Positions 24,700-33,488 of a stretch of 64,000 bases of DNA are shown here, piece by piece. Source of the stretch: Neisseria mucosa. GTDB lineage: Bacteria; Pseudomonadota; Gammaproteobacteria; Burkholderiales; Neisseriaceae. The position numbers and the translations under genes are program-made. The number at the start of each line of letters is the position of its first letter. Position 1 is the first letter of the stretch. The notes under the pieces were generated by a model. It did not search any database, was not told where the DNA came from, and saw nothing but the letters and a program-made list of their open reading frames with translations. Location: NCBI GenBank assembly GCA_003028315.1, contig CP028150.1:2108001-2172000 (forward strand), read 5' to 3'.

Positions 24700-27537
24700 T
24701 CAGTCTTTCAACTTCGCCAACTGATTTTGAACTTTCGCCATTTTGTCTTCCAATTCCGCCAAATCGGCTTTGTCTTTTTCCACCAGATGCGCGGGGGCTT
24801 TTTCGGTGTAGCCGGGTTTGGAGAGTTTGGCGTTGAGTTTGTCCAAGGCTTTTTGCAGCTTCTCGGCTTCTTTGCCCAAACGGGCGGTTTCAGCGGCTTT
24901 GTCGATTTCGACTTTCAGCATCAGGCGCGCGCCGTTGCAGACGGCAACGGGGGCGTCTTCGCTTTCGGGCAGGGCGGCGACTTGCTGTGCTTCGGTCAGG
25001 CGGGTCATCATCGGCAGGTATTTGAGGTAGTCCGCTAGGTCGTCCGCGCTTTCGACAAACAGCGGGGCTTTCACGTTGGGCTGGATGCCCATTTCGCCGC
25101 GCAGGTTGCGGACAGCGCCAATCAAATCCTGCAACACGGTCATTTGCTCGAAGGTCGTCTGAACGATTTGTTCGCGGTCGGCTTCTGGGAAACGGGCGAG
25201 CATGATGCTGTCGGCGGTTTTGACGTCGCACATGGGGGCGACGGTTTGCCACAATTCTTCGGTGATGAACGGGATAATCGGATGCAGCAGGCGCAGGGCG
25301 GCCTCGAGTACGCGCAATAAGGTATGGCGTGTGGCACGTTGGCGGCTGGCGCAGCCGGTTTGGAGCTGTACTTTGGCAAGTTCCAGATACCAGTCGCAAT
25401 AGTCATTCCATACGAAGCTGTACAGGGTTTCCGCCGCCAAATCAAAACGGTAGGTTTCGTAGGCTTGCGTTACTTGTTCGATGGTCTGATTCAGACGACC
25501 TATGATCCACATATCGGGGAAGGAATAGCCACGCGGCTCGGTGGCGGTTGCGCCGTAGCCGCAGTCTTGGTTTTCGGTGTTCATCAAGACGAAGTTGGTG
25601 GCGTTCCAGATTTTGTTGCAGAAGTTGCGGTAGCCTTCGGCGCGTTTGAAGTCGAAGTTCACGCTGCGGCCCAAGCTGGCGTAACTCGCCATGGTGAAGC
25701 GCAATGCGTCCGCGCCCATGCTGGGGATGCCTTCTGGGAAGAGTTTTTTCGTGGCTTCTTCCACTTTCGGCGCGGTTTCGGGTTTGCGCAGACCGGTCGT
25801 ACGTTTCACCAGCAGCTTGTCCAAACCGATACCGTCGATCAAATCGACGGGGTCGATGACGTTGCCTTCGGATTTGGCCATTTTTTTGCCGTCATAGTCG
25901 CGCACGATGCCGTGGATGTACACGTCTTTAAACGGCACTTTGCCGGTGAAGTGGGTGGTCATCATAATCATGCGCGCCACCCAGAAGAAGATGATTTCGT
26001 AGCCGGTGACCAAGACGTTGGACGGCAGGAAGGCTTTGAGTTCGTCGGTTTCAGACGGCCAGCCGAGCGTGGAGAACGGCACGAGCGCGGAGGAGAACCA
26101 TGTATCCAATACGTCTTCGTCGCGGGTCAAGCCTGTTTTGCCGGCTTGTTTTTCGGCTTCCGCCTGATTGCGGGCGACGTAAACATTGCCTGCTTCGTCG
26201 TACCACGCGGGAATCTGATGCCCCCACCACAGTTGGCGTGAGATGCACCAGTCTTGGATGTTGTTCATCCATTGGTTGTAGGTATTGACCCAGTTTTCGG
26301 GGATGAAGCGTACCGCGCCGCTGTCGACGGCTTTTTTGGCTTTGTCGGCGAGGCTTAAGCCTTTGAATTCGCTGTCAGGCTCGCCGCCGTTTGGTGTGGC
26401 GGACATGGCGACAAACCATTGGCTGGTCAGCATCGGCTCAATCACTGAACCGGTGCGGTCGCCTTTCGGCGTCATCAGCGTGTGTGCTTTGATTTCGACC
26501 AACAAGCCTTGTTCCTGCAAATCGGCAACCATTTGTTTACGCGCGGCAAAGCGGTCCAAGCCTGCGTATTTTTCAGGCAGGGCAAAGCCTTGTTGCGCTT
26601 CGCCTTTGAAGTTGAACACTTCGGCGTTAGCCAGCACCTTGGCTTCCAAATCGAACACGTTAATCAGGCGTGTGTCGTGGCGTTTGCCGACTTCGTAGTC
26701 GTTGAAGTCGTGCGCAGGCGTGATTTTCACGCAGCCGGTGCCAAAGTCTTTTTCAACGTATTCGTCGGCAATCACGGGGATGGTGCGGCCGGTCAGCGGC
26801 AGGATCAATTCTTTGCCGATCAAATGGGTATAACGTTCGTCTTCAGGATTGACGGCAACGGCCACGTCGCCCAGCAGCGTTTCAGGGCGGGTGGTCGCTA
26901 CGATAACGGCTTCGGCGGGATTGTCCGCCAGCGGATAGCGGATGTGCCACATAGAGCCTTGTTCTTCCACGCTTTCCACTTCCAAATCCGATACCGCCGT
27001 ACCCAATACAGGGTCCCAGTTCACCAAGCGTTTGCCGCGGTAAATCAAGTCTTGCTCATACAGGCGCACGAACACTTCGGTTACGGTTTCGGCACGCATG
27101 TCGTCCATCGTGAAATACTCGCGCGTCCAGTCGGCAGAACAGCCCACGCGACGCATCTGCTGCGTAATCGTGCCGCCGGACACTTCTTTCCATTCCCACA
27201 CTTTTTCCAAGAATTTTTCGCGGCCCAAGTCATGACGGGACACATTTTGCGCGGCAAGCTGACGCTCGACTACGATTTGCGTGGCAATGCCCGCGTGGTC
27301 GGTGCCCGGAATCCAGGCGGTGTTGCAGCCTTTCATGCGGTAGTAGCGGGTCAGACCGTCCATAATGGTTTGGTTGAAGGCATGGCCCATGTGCAGCGTA
27401 CCGGTTACGTTGGGCGGCGGCAGTTGGATGGAAAAAGACGGTTTGGTCAAATCCATATCGGGCTGGAAATAACCTTGGGTTTCCCAGTTTTGATAGTGTT
27501 TGGATTCGATTTCGGCGGGATTGTATTTATCTAACAT
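24700..27537 (-). CDS. valS: Valyl-tRNA synthetase
   Basis: A 945-residue class Ia synthetase that charges tRNA-Val and edits threonine. HIGH-type motif is PPPNVTGTLHMGHAF (near residue 40-55). The CP1 editing domain follows (TTRPETLLGDVAVAVNPED, ITPAHDFNDYEVGKRH). The KMSKS loop reads KMAKSEGNVIDP, with Ala in the third position. It ends in the usual coiled-coil tRNA-binding arm (KLQKALDKLNAKLSKPGYTEKAP, DKADLAELEDKMAKVQNQL). Full length; several DUS lie inside. Long plus-strand open frames opposite are shadows. Confidence 0.97.
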   Translation of the reverse strand: MLDKYNPAEIESKHYQNWETQGYFQPDMDLTKPSFSIQLPPPNVTGTLHMGHAFNQTIMDGLTRYYRMKGCNTAWIPGTDHAGIATQIVVERQLAAQNVSRHDLGREKFLEKVWEWKEVSGGTITQQMRRVGCSADWTREYFTMDDMRAETVTEVFVRLYEQDLIYRGKRLVNWDPVLGTAVSDLEVESVEEQGSMWHIRYPLADNPAEAVIVATTRPETLLGDVAVAVNPEDERYTHLIGKELILPLTGRTIPVIADEYVEKDFGTGCVKITPAHDFNDYEVGKRHDTRLINVFDLEAKVLANAEVFNFKGEAQQGFALPEKYAGLDRFAARKQMVADLQEQGLLVEIKAHTLMTPKGDRTGSVIEPMLTSQWFVAMSATPNGGEPDSEFKGLSLADKAKKAVDSGAVRFIPENWVNTYNQWMNNIQDWCISRQLWWGHQIPAWYDEAGNVYVARNQAEAEKQAGKTGLTRDEDVLDTWFSSALVPFSTLGWPSETDELKAFLPSNVLVTGYEIIFFWVARMIMMTTHFTGKVPFKDVYIHGIVRDYDGKKMAKSEGNVIDPVDLIDGIGLDKLLVKRTTGLRKPETAPKVEEATKKLFPEGIPSMGADALRFTMASYASLGRSVNFDFKRAEGYRNFCNKIWNATNFVLMNTENQDCGYGATATEPRGYSFPDMWIIGRLNQTIEQVTQAYETYRFDLAAETLYSFVWNDYCDWYLELAKVQLQTGCASRQRATRHTLLRVLEAALRLLHPIIPFITEELWQTVAPMCDVKTADSIMLARFPEADREQIVQTTFEQMTVLQDLIGAVRNLRGEMGIQPNVKAPLFVESADDLADYLKYLPMMTRLTEAQQVAALPESEDAPVAVCNGARLMLKVEIDKAAETARLGKEAEKLQKALDKLNAKLSKPGYTEKAPAHLVEKDKADLAELEDKMAKVQNQLAKLKD

Positions 27538-27611
27538 GGTAAAAAATGCTGTCTGTAAAAGGGTTTGCGGGCAAACGTCTGTTTAAAAAATAATTGCGGA
27601 TTATAGCGCAA

Positions 27612-27654
27612 AAAGGTCGTCTGAAACGGAATATCGTTTCAGACGACCTTTTTG
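27612..27654. terminator. DUS-pair hairpin upstream of valS / after the HTH gene
   Basis: AGGTCGTCTGAA at 27614-27625 and its complement at 27638-27649, with A and T tracts on both sides. It terminates the minus-strand HTH gene ahead of valS. Confidence 0.85.
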
Positions 27655-27672
27655 AAACAAATCGAAACGGGC

Positions 27673-27966
27673 TTATTTGCCTTTATCGGATTTGGCTTCT
27701 TTCTTCAGGGAAGCGTACAACTCAGGATCGCGGTTTTTCAGCAGGGAGGCAATCGCCAAATCGTCGCGGTTTACTTTTGCCAAGTCAACGCGTTCGATGT
27801 GTACCAAGCGCAGCAGCTCGCGTACAGGTTTGGGCATATTGCGGCCGGATTCGTAACGTGAACCACCGGACTGAGTTACGCCGATACGGCTCCAAAAGTC
27901 CATTTGGTTCAAACCGAGTTTTTTGCGGATATCGCGGATGTTGTCAATTTTCTCAAACGACTTCAT
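27673..27966 (-). CDS. XRE-type helix-turn-helix protein
   Basis: A 97-residue protein with a Cro/CI-type HTH: IRDIRKKLGLNQMDFWSRIG then VTQSGGSRYESGRNMPKPV (residues about 10-48). A hydrophilic C-terminal half follows (RVDLAKVNRDDLAIASLLK, and a Lys-rich tail). It is probably a small DNA-binding regulator; no target can be named. It is preceded by an AT-rich gap of about 400 bp, possibly its regulatory region. It is ordinary in codon use, so not clearly phage-derived. Confidence 0.82.
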   Translation of the reverse strand: MKSFEKIDNIRDIRKKLGLNQMDFWSRIGVTQSGGSRYESGRNMPKPVRELLRLVHIERVDLAKVNRDDLAIASLLKNRDPELYASLKKEAKSDKGK

Positions 27967-28368
27967 GAAAATTCCTTTTTCTTCTGTATTGTTTGTTGAT
28001 AAGCAATTCTGCTTCTCTGCAACGGGATGCGGAAGCTTTCGATACAGCCTGAATTGTTACACAAATGACAATCGGCTGCGCGATAGAAAACTATCTATAC
28101 TGAATGTTTAGACAGTATATTCGAAAGAAGTTTTGTCAGATTCTTGATAATTTGCAAAAATATTTCCAAGTCAAATAATTTCAATAAAATTATTATTATA
28201 AATCAAAAATATATATTTTAAGCATCAGTAATATTTTACAAAAATAAACAATTCAAACAGGAATATTTCATTCGCAATTATTAATTCATCATAATATTTT
28301 GCGCAAAAAATACGCAATAGAACCGTATTCCAATGCGTATTTTCAGCTATTCGGCCTCAAAACGCTGC
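27967..28368. other. AT-rich intergenic region upstream of the HTH gene
   Basis: Roughly 28130-28330 is made almost wholly of A and T tracts (for example AAAATTATTATTATAAATC, AAAATATATATTTT), far more AT-rich than any neighbour. No DUS, gene or clear hairpin terminator is present. It could bind nucleoid proteins or hold promoters, but the sequence alone does not settle it. Confidence 0.5.
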
Positions 28369-28863
28369 CTAGCGCTTTCTCGGATAAAAGGTAATCGGCT
28401 GGACGATGGAGCGTGTCAGCTGTTTCGGCAAGGTCATCATTGCAATCATCCACACGCCCACCGTGTAACACAATATCCCGCCGTTACGCATCCCTCCCAA
28501 TGCAGTACTGCCTAAAACTGCCTCCAGCATCAAGCAAACGGCGGCAGCCGCACAAGCTGCCATGCCGGCAAGAAACAGCGCATGGCGGGCATATCTGCGC
28601 AACATTTTTTTCAAAGCCGCTTTGACCAAAACGGCAGCAATCAACAGATTGAAAAAGAAAAACACGCCTGCAACCAGCCACACTGCCGAATCGTTCCAAC
28701 CTTTCGCCACAGACCATCCGCCACCCTGCCGGCTAAACAGCAATCCGCCGCCACCCGCCATCATGGCAAACACATCATGAATCAATAACGCCAGCGGCAA
28801 TGCGGCAAAAATCAATGCCGTCAGCAAAGGCCGATAAGGTTTTTCCTGTTCGAGATACATCAT
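28369..28863 (-). CDS. Inner-membrane protein of unknown function
   Basis: A 164-residue predicted integral membrane protein with four hydrophobic helices: PLLTALIFAALPLALLIHDV, VWLVAGVFFFFNLLIAAVLV, ALFLAGMAACAAAAVCLMLE and LCYTVGVWMIAMM. Basic segments between helices 2 and 3 (KKMLRRYARH) suggest the cytoplasmic side. Two adjacent ATG codons (28863 and 28860) are possible starts, with GGAAC upstream. I do not recognise the family. It lies downstream of zupT on the same strand, with a gap of 73 bp. Confidence 0.65.
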   Translation of the reverse strand: MMYLEQEKPYRPLLTALIFAALPLALLIHDVFAMMAGGGGLLFSRQGGGWSVAKGWNDSAVWLVAGVFFFFNLLIAAVLVKAALKKMLRRYARHALFLAGMAACAAAAVCLMLEAVLGSTALGGMRNGGILCYTVGVWMIAMMTLPKQLTRSIVQPITFYPRKR

Positions 28864-28936
28864 GCCGTTCCAAAATCGAAAACAACGGCAATTATAGAAC
28901 AATCGCTTTGCGGTATCAGCCTGAAGCGGAATCAGA

Positions 28937-29746
28937 TCAAAAATGAAACAACACCAAGCTCAAGGCAATCACCGCCATGCCGGACGTCAACCCGTAAACG
29001 GTTTCGTGTCCGTCGGAATAACGCTTGGCGGCGGGCAGCAATTCGTCCAACGCAAGAAACACCATCACGCCCGCAATCACGCCAAACACTGCACCGAACA
29101 CGAAAGGCGATAAAAACGGCTTGAGCATGGTGTAGCCCAAAACCGCGCCCAAGGGTTCGGCCAGTCCTGAAGCGAGACAGGCGAGGACGGTTTTTTTGCG
29201 GTTGCGGGTGGCGAAATAAACGGGCGCGGCAATGGAAATGCCTTCGGGAATATTGTGTATCGCAATCGCGAGCGCCAGCGGCATCCCGACGGCGGGATTT
29301 TCCAGCGTGGCGAAAAACGTTGCCAAACCTTCGGGAAAATTGTGCGCGGTAATCGCAAACGCCGCCATCATGCCGACTCGGGCGATGTGGCGGCGTTTGT
29401 TTTCCTGAAAAGCGGGGTCGTGCGGATCGAGCGTTTCATGCGGGTTCGGCACAAGGCGGTCAATCAGCGCAATCGAGCCCATGCCTGCCAGAAAAGCCAG
29501 CGTCGCGGCGGCGAAGGCTTTGTCTTTGTCGTAAACCTGCCCGAAGGCTTCGCTGGATTTGTTGAAAATCTCCGTCAGCGACACATACACCATCGCCCCG
29601 CCCGCGAACGCCAATCCGAACGACAATACGCGCGGGTTGGGCGTTTTGGAAAACATCACCAACCCGCTGCCCAATACGGTAAACAATCCGGCGGCAAGGG
29701 CGATGCCGAAGGCGGTGATAAGGTTGGGCAAGGCAATATCAAGCAT
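28937..29746 (-). CDS. zupT: ZIP-family zinc transporter ZupT
   Basis: A 269-residue divalent-metal importer of the inner membrane, mainly for zinc and also iron or manganese. About eight helices are visible, with the two metal-binding signatures AHNFPEGLATF (helix 4) and IHNIPEGISIA (helix 5). The loop between helices 3 and 4 carries His-rich NPHETLDPHDPAF. Length is typical of ZupT. It stands alone or with the downstream membrane protein; the 5' region shows no obvious Zur box. Confidence 0.93.
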   Translation of the reverse strand: MLDIALPNLITAFGIALAAGLFTVLGSGLVMFSKTPNPRVLSFGLAFAGGAMVYVSLTEIFNKSSEAFGQVYDKDKAFAAATLAFLAGMGSIALIDRLVPNPHETLDPHDPAFQENKRRHIARVGMMAAFAITAHNFPEGLATFFATLENPAVGMPLALAIAIHNIPEGISIAAPVYFATRNRKKTVLACLASGLAEPLGAVLGYTMLKPFLSPFVFGAVFGVIAGVMVFLALDELLPAAKRYSDGHETVYGLTSGMAVIALSLVLFHF

Positions 29747-29935
29747 GAAAATCGGTTCTTCAGTGAATGTAATGCCATCAGGCTAACACATATTTCCACA
29801 AAAGAGAATAGTTATTATTTTCATAAATAAAGATTAAGATGGAAAATATTGAAACTGTCATTCCCTACCCGCTTACGCAAAGGCGGCTGCGCAGGCATGA
29901 CGGCACAGACTTTTCATTTCACTTTAACGTAACAA

Positions 29936-29979
29936 AAAGGTCGTCTGAAACCTGATTTCCGGTTTCAGACGACCTTTTC
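29936..29979. terminator. DUS-pair terminator
   Basis: AGGTCGTCTGAA at 29938-29949 and its complement at 29964-29975, with T residues after and A residues before. It closes the minus-strand gene at 30006. Confidence 0.85.
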
Positions 29980-30005
29980 TTCTTTAATCCTTACAAGCGT
30001 TTTAC

Positions 30006-30536
30006 TCAACTCAAGAGCATTTCCTGTATCAGCTTCATGCCCCATTGCCAGCCGCCGAGTGCGCCGTTGAGCGTGCCGGAGTGCGGCGACAGGAGGAGGC
30101 GGGCGTTCCACAGGTTTGCCCGCTCTTCCGCCCAGTTGCGCGGCGTACCGTTTTGTTCGGCGATGACAAGCGCGGTGCGGCAGGGGCAACGGACGCGCCG
30201 GAGGGTGTGTATTTCATCGTCGGGGAATGCTTCGGGGCGCGGCGAGACGAGGATGATGTTGACGATTTTTTTCTGTGTCAGAATGTCGGTTTGGTAGAGC
30301 CAAGCCAAAAAGGCGGATACGCCTGCGCCATGGGCGACGACAGCGATGTGTTCGCCGCTGATGCCTGCAAACGCCGTCTGAAGGTTTGCCTGCCATTGGG
30401 CGATGCTTTGGCCGGCGGAAGCAGCGGCGGTTTGGACGACGGGATAGCTGACCGCCCAGCGGTCTATCCACATTTCCGCCTCGTCCGCGTCGCGTATCAA
30501 GAAAAGCGTCAGGTCTTCGAGTTCGAAAGTTCGCAT
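30006..30536 (-). CDS. RBBP9/YdeN-like alpha/beta-hydrolase-fold protein with an altered nucleophile
   Basis: A 176-residue protein resembling the RBBP9/YdeN serine hydrolases. These features match: the N-terminal strand ending before WIDRWAVSYP, a nucleophile-elbow position VVAHGAGVSAFLAWL (residues about 66-80), NIILVSPRPEAFPDD, and the tail SGTLNGALGGWQWGMKLI. The elbow reads HGAG where the family has H-S-x-G, so the catalytic Ser appears replaced by Gly, and the usual tail His is displaced (SPHSGTLN). It may be a non-enzymatic or substrate-divergent homologue. It is 10 bp downstream of the next gene and is likely cotranscribed with it. Confidence 0.6.
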   Translation of the reverse strand: MRTFELEDLTLFLIRDADEAEMWIDRWAVSYPVVQTAAASAGQSIAQWQANLQTAFAGISGEHIAVVAHGAGVSAFLAWLYQTDILTQKKIVNIILVSPRPEAFPDDEIHTLRRVRCPCRTALVIAEQNGTPRNWAEERANLWNARLLLSPHSGTLNGALGGWQWGMKLIQEMLLS

Positions 30537-30546
30537 TTCAGACGAC

Positions 30547-30891
30547 CTATTTGAGCAAATCGTTGAGCGTAAAGGTAATCAAGAGCGCGGCTGGGACACT
30601 TAAAACGGCGCAGGTGGCGAGGCAGATCAGGATGTTGGCAATCAACCGCCAGCCTTTCCAGCCGAAACACTTGGCGGCAATCATGAGGCAGGGCAGCGAA
30701 AACAGCAGCCACACCCCCGCCCAAAGCGGATTGGCGCGGGTCATTTCAACCCAGCCGGACATCCGCGCCAGCATGAATATCGTCCACACCAGCATAGGCA
30801 GTACAAACGCGGCGACCACCCATGCCGCACCTATGCCGGTTTTACCGTTCACATTCCAATCGTATTTGCCGAAAACTTTATTGGGCAGCAT
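30547..30891 (-). CDS. Small inner-membrane protein of unknown function
   Basis: A 114-residue predicted membrane protein with three helices (GAAWVVAAFVLPMLVWTIFML, PLWAGVWLLFSLPCLMIAA, LIANILICLATCAVLSVPAALLI). The ATG at 30891 overlaps the 3' end of xth by 14 bases, so translation is probably coupled. Open frame above that start is antisense to nothing conserved and runs through xth. It lies in an apparent operon xth - this gene - hydrolase-like gene. I cannot name the family. Confidence 0.65.
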   Translation of the reverse strand: MLPNKVFGKYDWNVNGKTGIGAAWVVAAFVLPMLVWTIFMLARMSGWVEMTRANPLWAGVWLLFSLPCLMIAAKCFGWKGWRLIANILICLATCAVLSVPAALLITFTLNDLLK

Positions 30892-31657
30892 AGTCGTACT
30901 CCACGACCAAAGGGGCATGGTCGGAAAATTTCTCGTCTTTATAAACATGCGCGGACACCGCTTTGGCGGCGAGCTCGGGCGTAACCATCTGATAGTCGAT
31001 GCGCCACCCGACATCTTTCACATACGCCTGTCCGCGGTTGCTCCACCAAGTATAGCCGGGATTGTCGGGATAGAGCGTGCGCCATATATCCGTCCAGCCG
31101 AGCGTATGGATGACTTTGCCTATCCATTCGCGCTCCTCGGGCAGGAAGCCTGAGTTTTTCTGATTGCCTTTCCAGTTTTTCAGGTCGATGTTTTGGTGGG
31201 CGATGTTCCAGTCGCCGCAGACAACAATGTCGCGTCCCTCCGCCTTCATGGCTTCAAGCATGGGATAGAACGCGTCTAAAAAGCGGTATTTCAATTCCTG
31301 CCGCTCCGGCGCGCTGGTGCCGCTGGGCAGATAAAGCGAAATCACCGACAACTTTCCGAAATCACAGCGCACAAACCGCCCTTCCCTGTCGAATTCTTCA
31401 ATGCCCATACCGATTTGCACATGGTCAGGTGCGCGTTTGCTGTACACCGCTACGCCGCTGTAACCGCGTTTTTCGGCGCAATGCCAATGGCCGTGCATCC
31501 CGTGCGGATTCTTCATTTCGTCGGACAAATCGGCTTCCTGCGCTTTGAGTTCCTGCACGCAGACAATGTCCGCACCCGATGCGGCGATGTATTCGTAAAA
31601 CCCTTTTTTGTAGGCGGAGCGGATGCCATTGACGTTGGCAGAGATGATTTTCAGCAT
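30878..31657 (-). CDS. xth: Exodeoxyribonuclease III / AP endonuclease (Xth family)
   Basis: A 259-residue DNA-repair nuclease of the exonuclease-endonuclease-phosphatase fold, acting at abasic sites and 3' ends. Catalytic landmarks: MLKIISANVNGIRSA, VQELKAQ (metal Glu), VVCGDWNIAHQNID, VGWRIDYQMV and FSDHAPLVVEYDY. Neisseria carry two such paralogues with different specificity (NApe and NExo); I cannot assign this one safely from memory. Full length. It begins the small operon running to 30006. Confidence 0.93.
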   Translation of the reverse strand: MLKIISANVNGIRSAYKKGFYEYIAASGADIVCVQELKAQEADLSDEMKNPHGMHGHWHCAEKRGYSGVAVYSKRAPDHVQIGMGIEEFDREGRFVRCDFGKLSVISLYLPSGTSAPERQELKYRFLDAFYPMLEAMKAEGRDIVVCGDWNIAHQNIDLKNWKGNQKNSGFLPEEREWIGKVIHTLGWTDIWRTLYPDNPGYTWWSNRGQAYVKDVGWRIDYQMVTPELAAKAVSAHVYKDEKFSDHAPLVVEYDYAAQ

Positions 31658-31753
31658 AATTTTGTGCTTTGGAATATTGGTTTGAGGAGAAAAAACGGAT
31701 TGTAACCGATAGCGGCAAAGGTCGTCTGAAAAACAGGTTCGGACAAATCCATC

Positions 31754-32125
31754 CTATTCCCGATACTCAAACGCCGCACCTAAAAACTGGGCCAACGCCG
31801 AAACATGGGAACGCTGCGGATTCTTGACGGCGGTCAGCAGCCATACCCTGCCGTTTTGCTTCTCCAACTCAAGCAGGCGGGCTACGGCGCGCTGTTGCAC
31901 CTCGCCCTGCAATTCTTCGTGATAGCGCGTAACGAAGCCGTCGAAATTCTGCTCCGGGTTTTCATGATACCAACGGCGCAGGGCGGCACTCGGCGTAATG
32001 TCTTTGAGCCAGAGGACGGAGGCGAACTTTTCCTTCGTCACCCCACGCGGATAAAGGCGGTCGATAAAGACGGCGGTTTGTCCGTCTGCGGGGAGGTAAC
32101 GATAAATGCGTTGTACGGTAAACAT
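31754..32125 (-). CDS. DUF488 family protein (YeaO-like)
   Basis: A 123-residue protein of the DUF488/YeaO family, whose role is not established. Family marks: VFIDRLYPRGVTKEKF, LWLKDITPSAALRRWYHENP, FDGFVTRYHEEL and the C-terminal VWLLTAVKNPQRSHVSALAQFL, where the usual Tyr/Cys-containing strand is LLTAVK. The ATG at 32125 begins MFTVQRIYRYLP; ten codons upstream of it are open but not family-like. Confidence 0.85.
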   Translation of the reverse strand: MFTVQRIYRYLPADGQTAVFIDRLYPRGVTKEKFASVLWLKDITPSAALRRWYHENPEQNFDGFVTRYHEELQGEVQQRAVARLLELEKQNGRVWLLTAVKNPQRSHVSALAQFLGAAFEYRE

Positions 32126-32174
32126 CGTTTTTCTGCTCCTATATCTTGGGTTCAATCAAACGGCACCGAGTCCT

Positions 32175-32209
32175 TTCAGACGACCTTTCACCTTCAAACG
32201 TCGTCTGAA
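32175..32209 (-). terminator. DUS pair overlapping the rsmI stop
   Basis: TTCAGACGACCT (32175-32186) and ACGTCGTCTGAA (32198-32209) pair through 10 bp. The right-hand copy is inside rsmI and codes for its last residues. There is no clear T run, so termination is uncertain. Confidence 0.5.
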
Positions 32210-33081
32210 ACCCGTTTCCATTCCAATGCCAAATCGTACAAGGCTTTTTTGCCTTCGCCGGTAATTTTGGCGGCAAGTTCGGCGGCCTGCTTGGTGGGCA
32301 GTTCGGCAGCGAGGATTTTCATAACGTTTTGGGCGGTATCGGGCAAGGTACCGTGTTTTTCACGGGGCGCAGGATGGAGGATGAGCACCATTTCGCCGCG
32401 CACCTGATTGCCGTCGTTTTTCAGGGTCGTCTGAATTTCAGTAACCGTGCCGCTGAGGAAGGTTTCAAAGGTTTTGGTGATTTCTCGGGCAAGGGTCAGG
32501 CTGCGTTCGGGGAAGAGGGCCGCCATGTCGGCAAGGGTGGCTTCGATGCGGTGCGGGGTTTCAAACATCACAACGGGGAAATCAGCCTGCGCCCATTTGG
32601 CAAGCAGCTTCTGCCGTTCGCCGGATTTCGGCGGTAGGAAACCGTTGAAGTAGAAATTGGGTTCGGTAACGCCTGCGACGCTCAATGCCCCCATGACCGC
32701 GCTCGCGCCGACAACGGGGACGACCTTGAACCCAGCCTCACGCACGCGGCGGGCGAGTTTCGCACCGGGATCGCAGACGGCGGGCGTACCTGCGTCGGAA
32801 ACTTGTGCGACAGTGAGGTCGTCTGAAAGATGGTTGATGATTTTGTCCGCCATTTGCTGTTCGTTATGCTCGCGCACGCTGACGAGTTTGCCCTGTATGC
32901 CGTATGCGCTCAGAAGCTGTGCGGTAACGCGCGTATCTTCGGCGCAGATAATGTCGGCTTTTTGCAGGACGGCGAGTGCGCGCAGGGTGATATCCGCCAA
33001 ATTGCCGATGGGCGTGGCGACAACGTATAATGTCCGTTTTTCAATACTGTCGGCGGCTTTTTGAAGGTGTTTTTGAAACAT
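32194..33081 (-). CDS. rsmI: 16S rRNA 2'-O-ribose C1402 methyltransferase RsmI
   Basis: A 295-residue SAM-dependent enzyme of the tetrapyrrole-methylase fold that methylates 16S rRNA at C1402. Motifs: LYVVATPIGNLADITLRAL, IICAEDTRVTAQLL, VREHNEQQ, VAQVSDAGTPAVCDPGA, FYFNGFLPPKSGER and FETPHRIEATL. The C-terminal residues VSDDV are encoded by a reversed DUS. It is divergent from yraN, a common neighbour in proteobacteria. Confidence 0.95.
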   Translation of the reverse strand: MFQKHLQKAADSIEKRTLYVVATPIGNLADITLRALAVLQKADIICAEDTRVTAQLLSAYGIQGKLVSVREHNEQQMADKIINHLSDDLTVAQVSDAGTPAVCDPGAKLARRVREAGFKVVPVVGASAVMGALSVAGVTEPNFYFNGFLPPKSGERQKLLAKWAQADFPVVMFETPHRIEATLADMAALFPERSLTLAREITKTFETFLSGTVTEIQTTLKNDGNQVRGEMVLILHPAPREKHGTLPDTAQNVMKILAAELPTKQAAELAAKITGEGKKALYDLALEWKRVSDDV

Positions 33082-33136
33082 GGCTTTATCAGGTCGTCTG
33101 AAAACAATATAACGATATTATACGGGGTAAACTTCC

Positions 33137-33484
33137 ATGCGTCTGAACCACAAACAAGGGGTGGCGGGCGAAGATGCCGCGCTGGCGTTTCTTCTTTCGC
33201 AAGGCTGCAAACTCGTGGCGCGCAACTGGCACTGCGCTTACGGTGAAATCGATTTGATTGTCAAAAACGGTAACATGATTCTGTTTGTTGAAGTAAAATA
33301 CCGCAAAAATCAGGGTTTCGGCGGTGCCGCATACAGTATTTCGCCGTCTAAGTTATTGAAACTGCAACGGTCTGCGGAGTATTATCTGCAACAAAACGGC
33401 ATGACGGATAGCGCGTGCCGCATCGATGCGGTGCTGATAGAAGGAAACCGCCCGCCCGAATGGATAAAGAATATTACAGGTTGA
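33137..33484 (+). CDS. yraN: YraN family protein (UPF0102, nuclease-like)
   Basis: A 115-residue protein with the YraN layout: GVAGEDAALAFLLSQGCKLVARN, GEIDLIVKNGNMILFVEVKYRK and ISPSKLLKLQRSAEYYL. The GEIDL...FVEVK core matches the PD-(D/E)xK nuclease fold; activity in this family is not settled. It ends 4 bp before gmhA and is likely cotranscribed with it. Confidence 0.93.
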   Translation: MRLNHKQGVAGEDAALAFLLSQGCKLVARNWHCAYGEIDLIVKNGNMILFVEVKYRKNQGFGGAAYSISPSKLLKLQRSAEYYLQQNGMTDSACRIDAVLIEGNRPPEWIKNITG

Positions 33485-33488
33485 CGAT

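Noticed and set aside
26482..27534. Long plus-strand open frame opposite valS (about 350 codons)
   Set aside because: It is the reverse reading of the conserved valS gene, with unusual His/Phe/Gly-rich composition, no ribosome binding site and no family resemblance.
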